Positions 63,826-64,000 of a stretch of DNA of 64,000 bases are shown here, piece by piece. How positions within the stretch are numbered: the first letter of the stretch is position 1; each line of letters begins with the position of its first letter. The notes below the pieces were generated by a model. It saw only the letters and a program-made list of their open reading frames with translations. It did not search any database and had not been told where the DNA came from. The stretch lies in assembly GCF_016595465.1 (NCBI RefSeq), contig NZ_JAENIK010000004.1, positions 248,001 through 312,000 on the forward strand, in the 5' to 3' direction. The position numbers were made by a program, and so were the translations under genes. Origin of the DNA: Luteolibacter yonseiensis. GTDB lineage: Bacteria > Verrucomicrobiota > Verrucomicrobiia > Verrucomicrobiales > Akkermansiaceae.

Positions 63826-64000
63826 ATGTCCCTCAAAAGCACCATCACCGCCGCCATCGCCTCGGGTATTCTCGCAGGCTCCTCACACGCCATCACCATC
63901 TACGGCCTCGGCCCGGGTGGGCAGCTCTACAGCTTCGACTCCGCCTCACCCGGCACCGTCAACGCCGTGGGAGCGGCCACCGTCGGTGGAATCGTGGACA
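63826..64000 (+). CDS. Secreted DUF4394-like protein, N-terminal part (cut by window edge)
   Basis: The ATG at 63826 opens a frame of about 58 codons running out of the window. The signal peptide MSLKSTITAAIASGILAGSSHA is followed by ITIYGLGPGGQLYSFDSASPGTV, which matches the start of DUF4394 beta-propeller-like exoproteins (a Leu/Gly-rich L-Y-x-F-D repeat). Such proteins often end in a PEP-CTERM sorting tail; that part is not visible. Confidence 0.75.
   Translation, partial: MSLKSTITAAIASGILAGSSHAITIYGLGPGGQLYSFDSASPGTVNAVGAATVGGIVD

Overview
The window looks like chromosomal DNA of a GC-rich, Gram-negative, saprophytic member of the Verrucomicrobiota, most likely order Verrucomicrobiales near Luteolibacter or Haloferula. 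This is inferred from gene content: a CPxC zinc-ribbon Ser/Thr kinase next to an ECF-like sigma factor, a formylglycine sulfatase, a cytochrome c/PQQ-type dehydrogenase fusion, giant secreted Ig/LamG/RCC1 proteins, frequent absence of Shine-Dalgarno sequences and a final DUF4394-like gene. No 16S gene is present to confirm it. I see no integrase, transposase, phage gene or CRISPR array. The only stable RNA I find is a tRNA-Cys.

Layout. 1-2.2 kb: the start of an MFS transporter and a NarL/NarX-type two-component pair. 2.4-7.2 kb: a stand-alone condensation-domain protein, a pentapeptide-repeat protein, and a Ser/Thr kinase followed by a sigma factor. 7.2-11.1 kb: two overlapping ABC exporter half-transporters that look like a heterodimer with one degenerate ATP site, preceded by an attenuator-like leader. 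11.3-12.6 kb: a PL9-like pectate lyase. 12.8-25.9 kb: a FixJ-like orphan response regulator flanked by two transcription units. One is leftward (SnoaL-like protein, repeat-rich surface protein, SpoIIAA-like protein, small unknown, lipoprotein esterase). The other is rightward (PPK2, SulP, lipoprotein hydrolase, SYLF lipoprotein, beta-barrel). Both carry the same GACCAAGGTCC site upstream. 26-33.9 kb: tRNA-Cys, a secreted cysteine-rich peptide, a giant Ig-like protein, a cytochrome c/PQQ dehydrogenase and a sulfatase. 34-37.3 kb: an Rrf2 regulon (Rrf2, nitroreductase, SDR, then MFS) with two near-identical operators and palindromic intergenic repeats. 37.6-43.6 kb: a 1869-residue RCC1/TSP3 protein ending in a zincin-like HEKTH motif, followed by a small lipoprotein. 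44.2-45.7 kb: uvrC.

45.9-57.0 kb holds the most interesting block: nine co-directional genes encoding two large secreted TPR proteins, two ExbB/TolQ and three ExbD/TolR subunits, and a TonB-like anchored protein whose periplasmic part is an alpha/alpha-toroid of prenyltransferase/squalene-cyclase type. It reads as a duplicated proton-motive-force-driven envelope machine with a novel energy-transducer architecture. 57-63.7 kb: speA, then a phosphoesterase trio (metallophosphoesterase-LamG, GDPD, Tat-exported PhoD). The window ends in the first codons of a DUF4394-like secreted protein.

All calls come from reading the sequence. No database or HMM search was run, and start codons are often uncertain because Shine-Dalgarno sequences are rare here.
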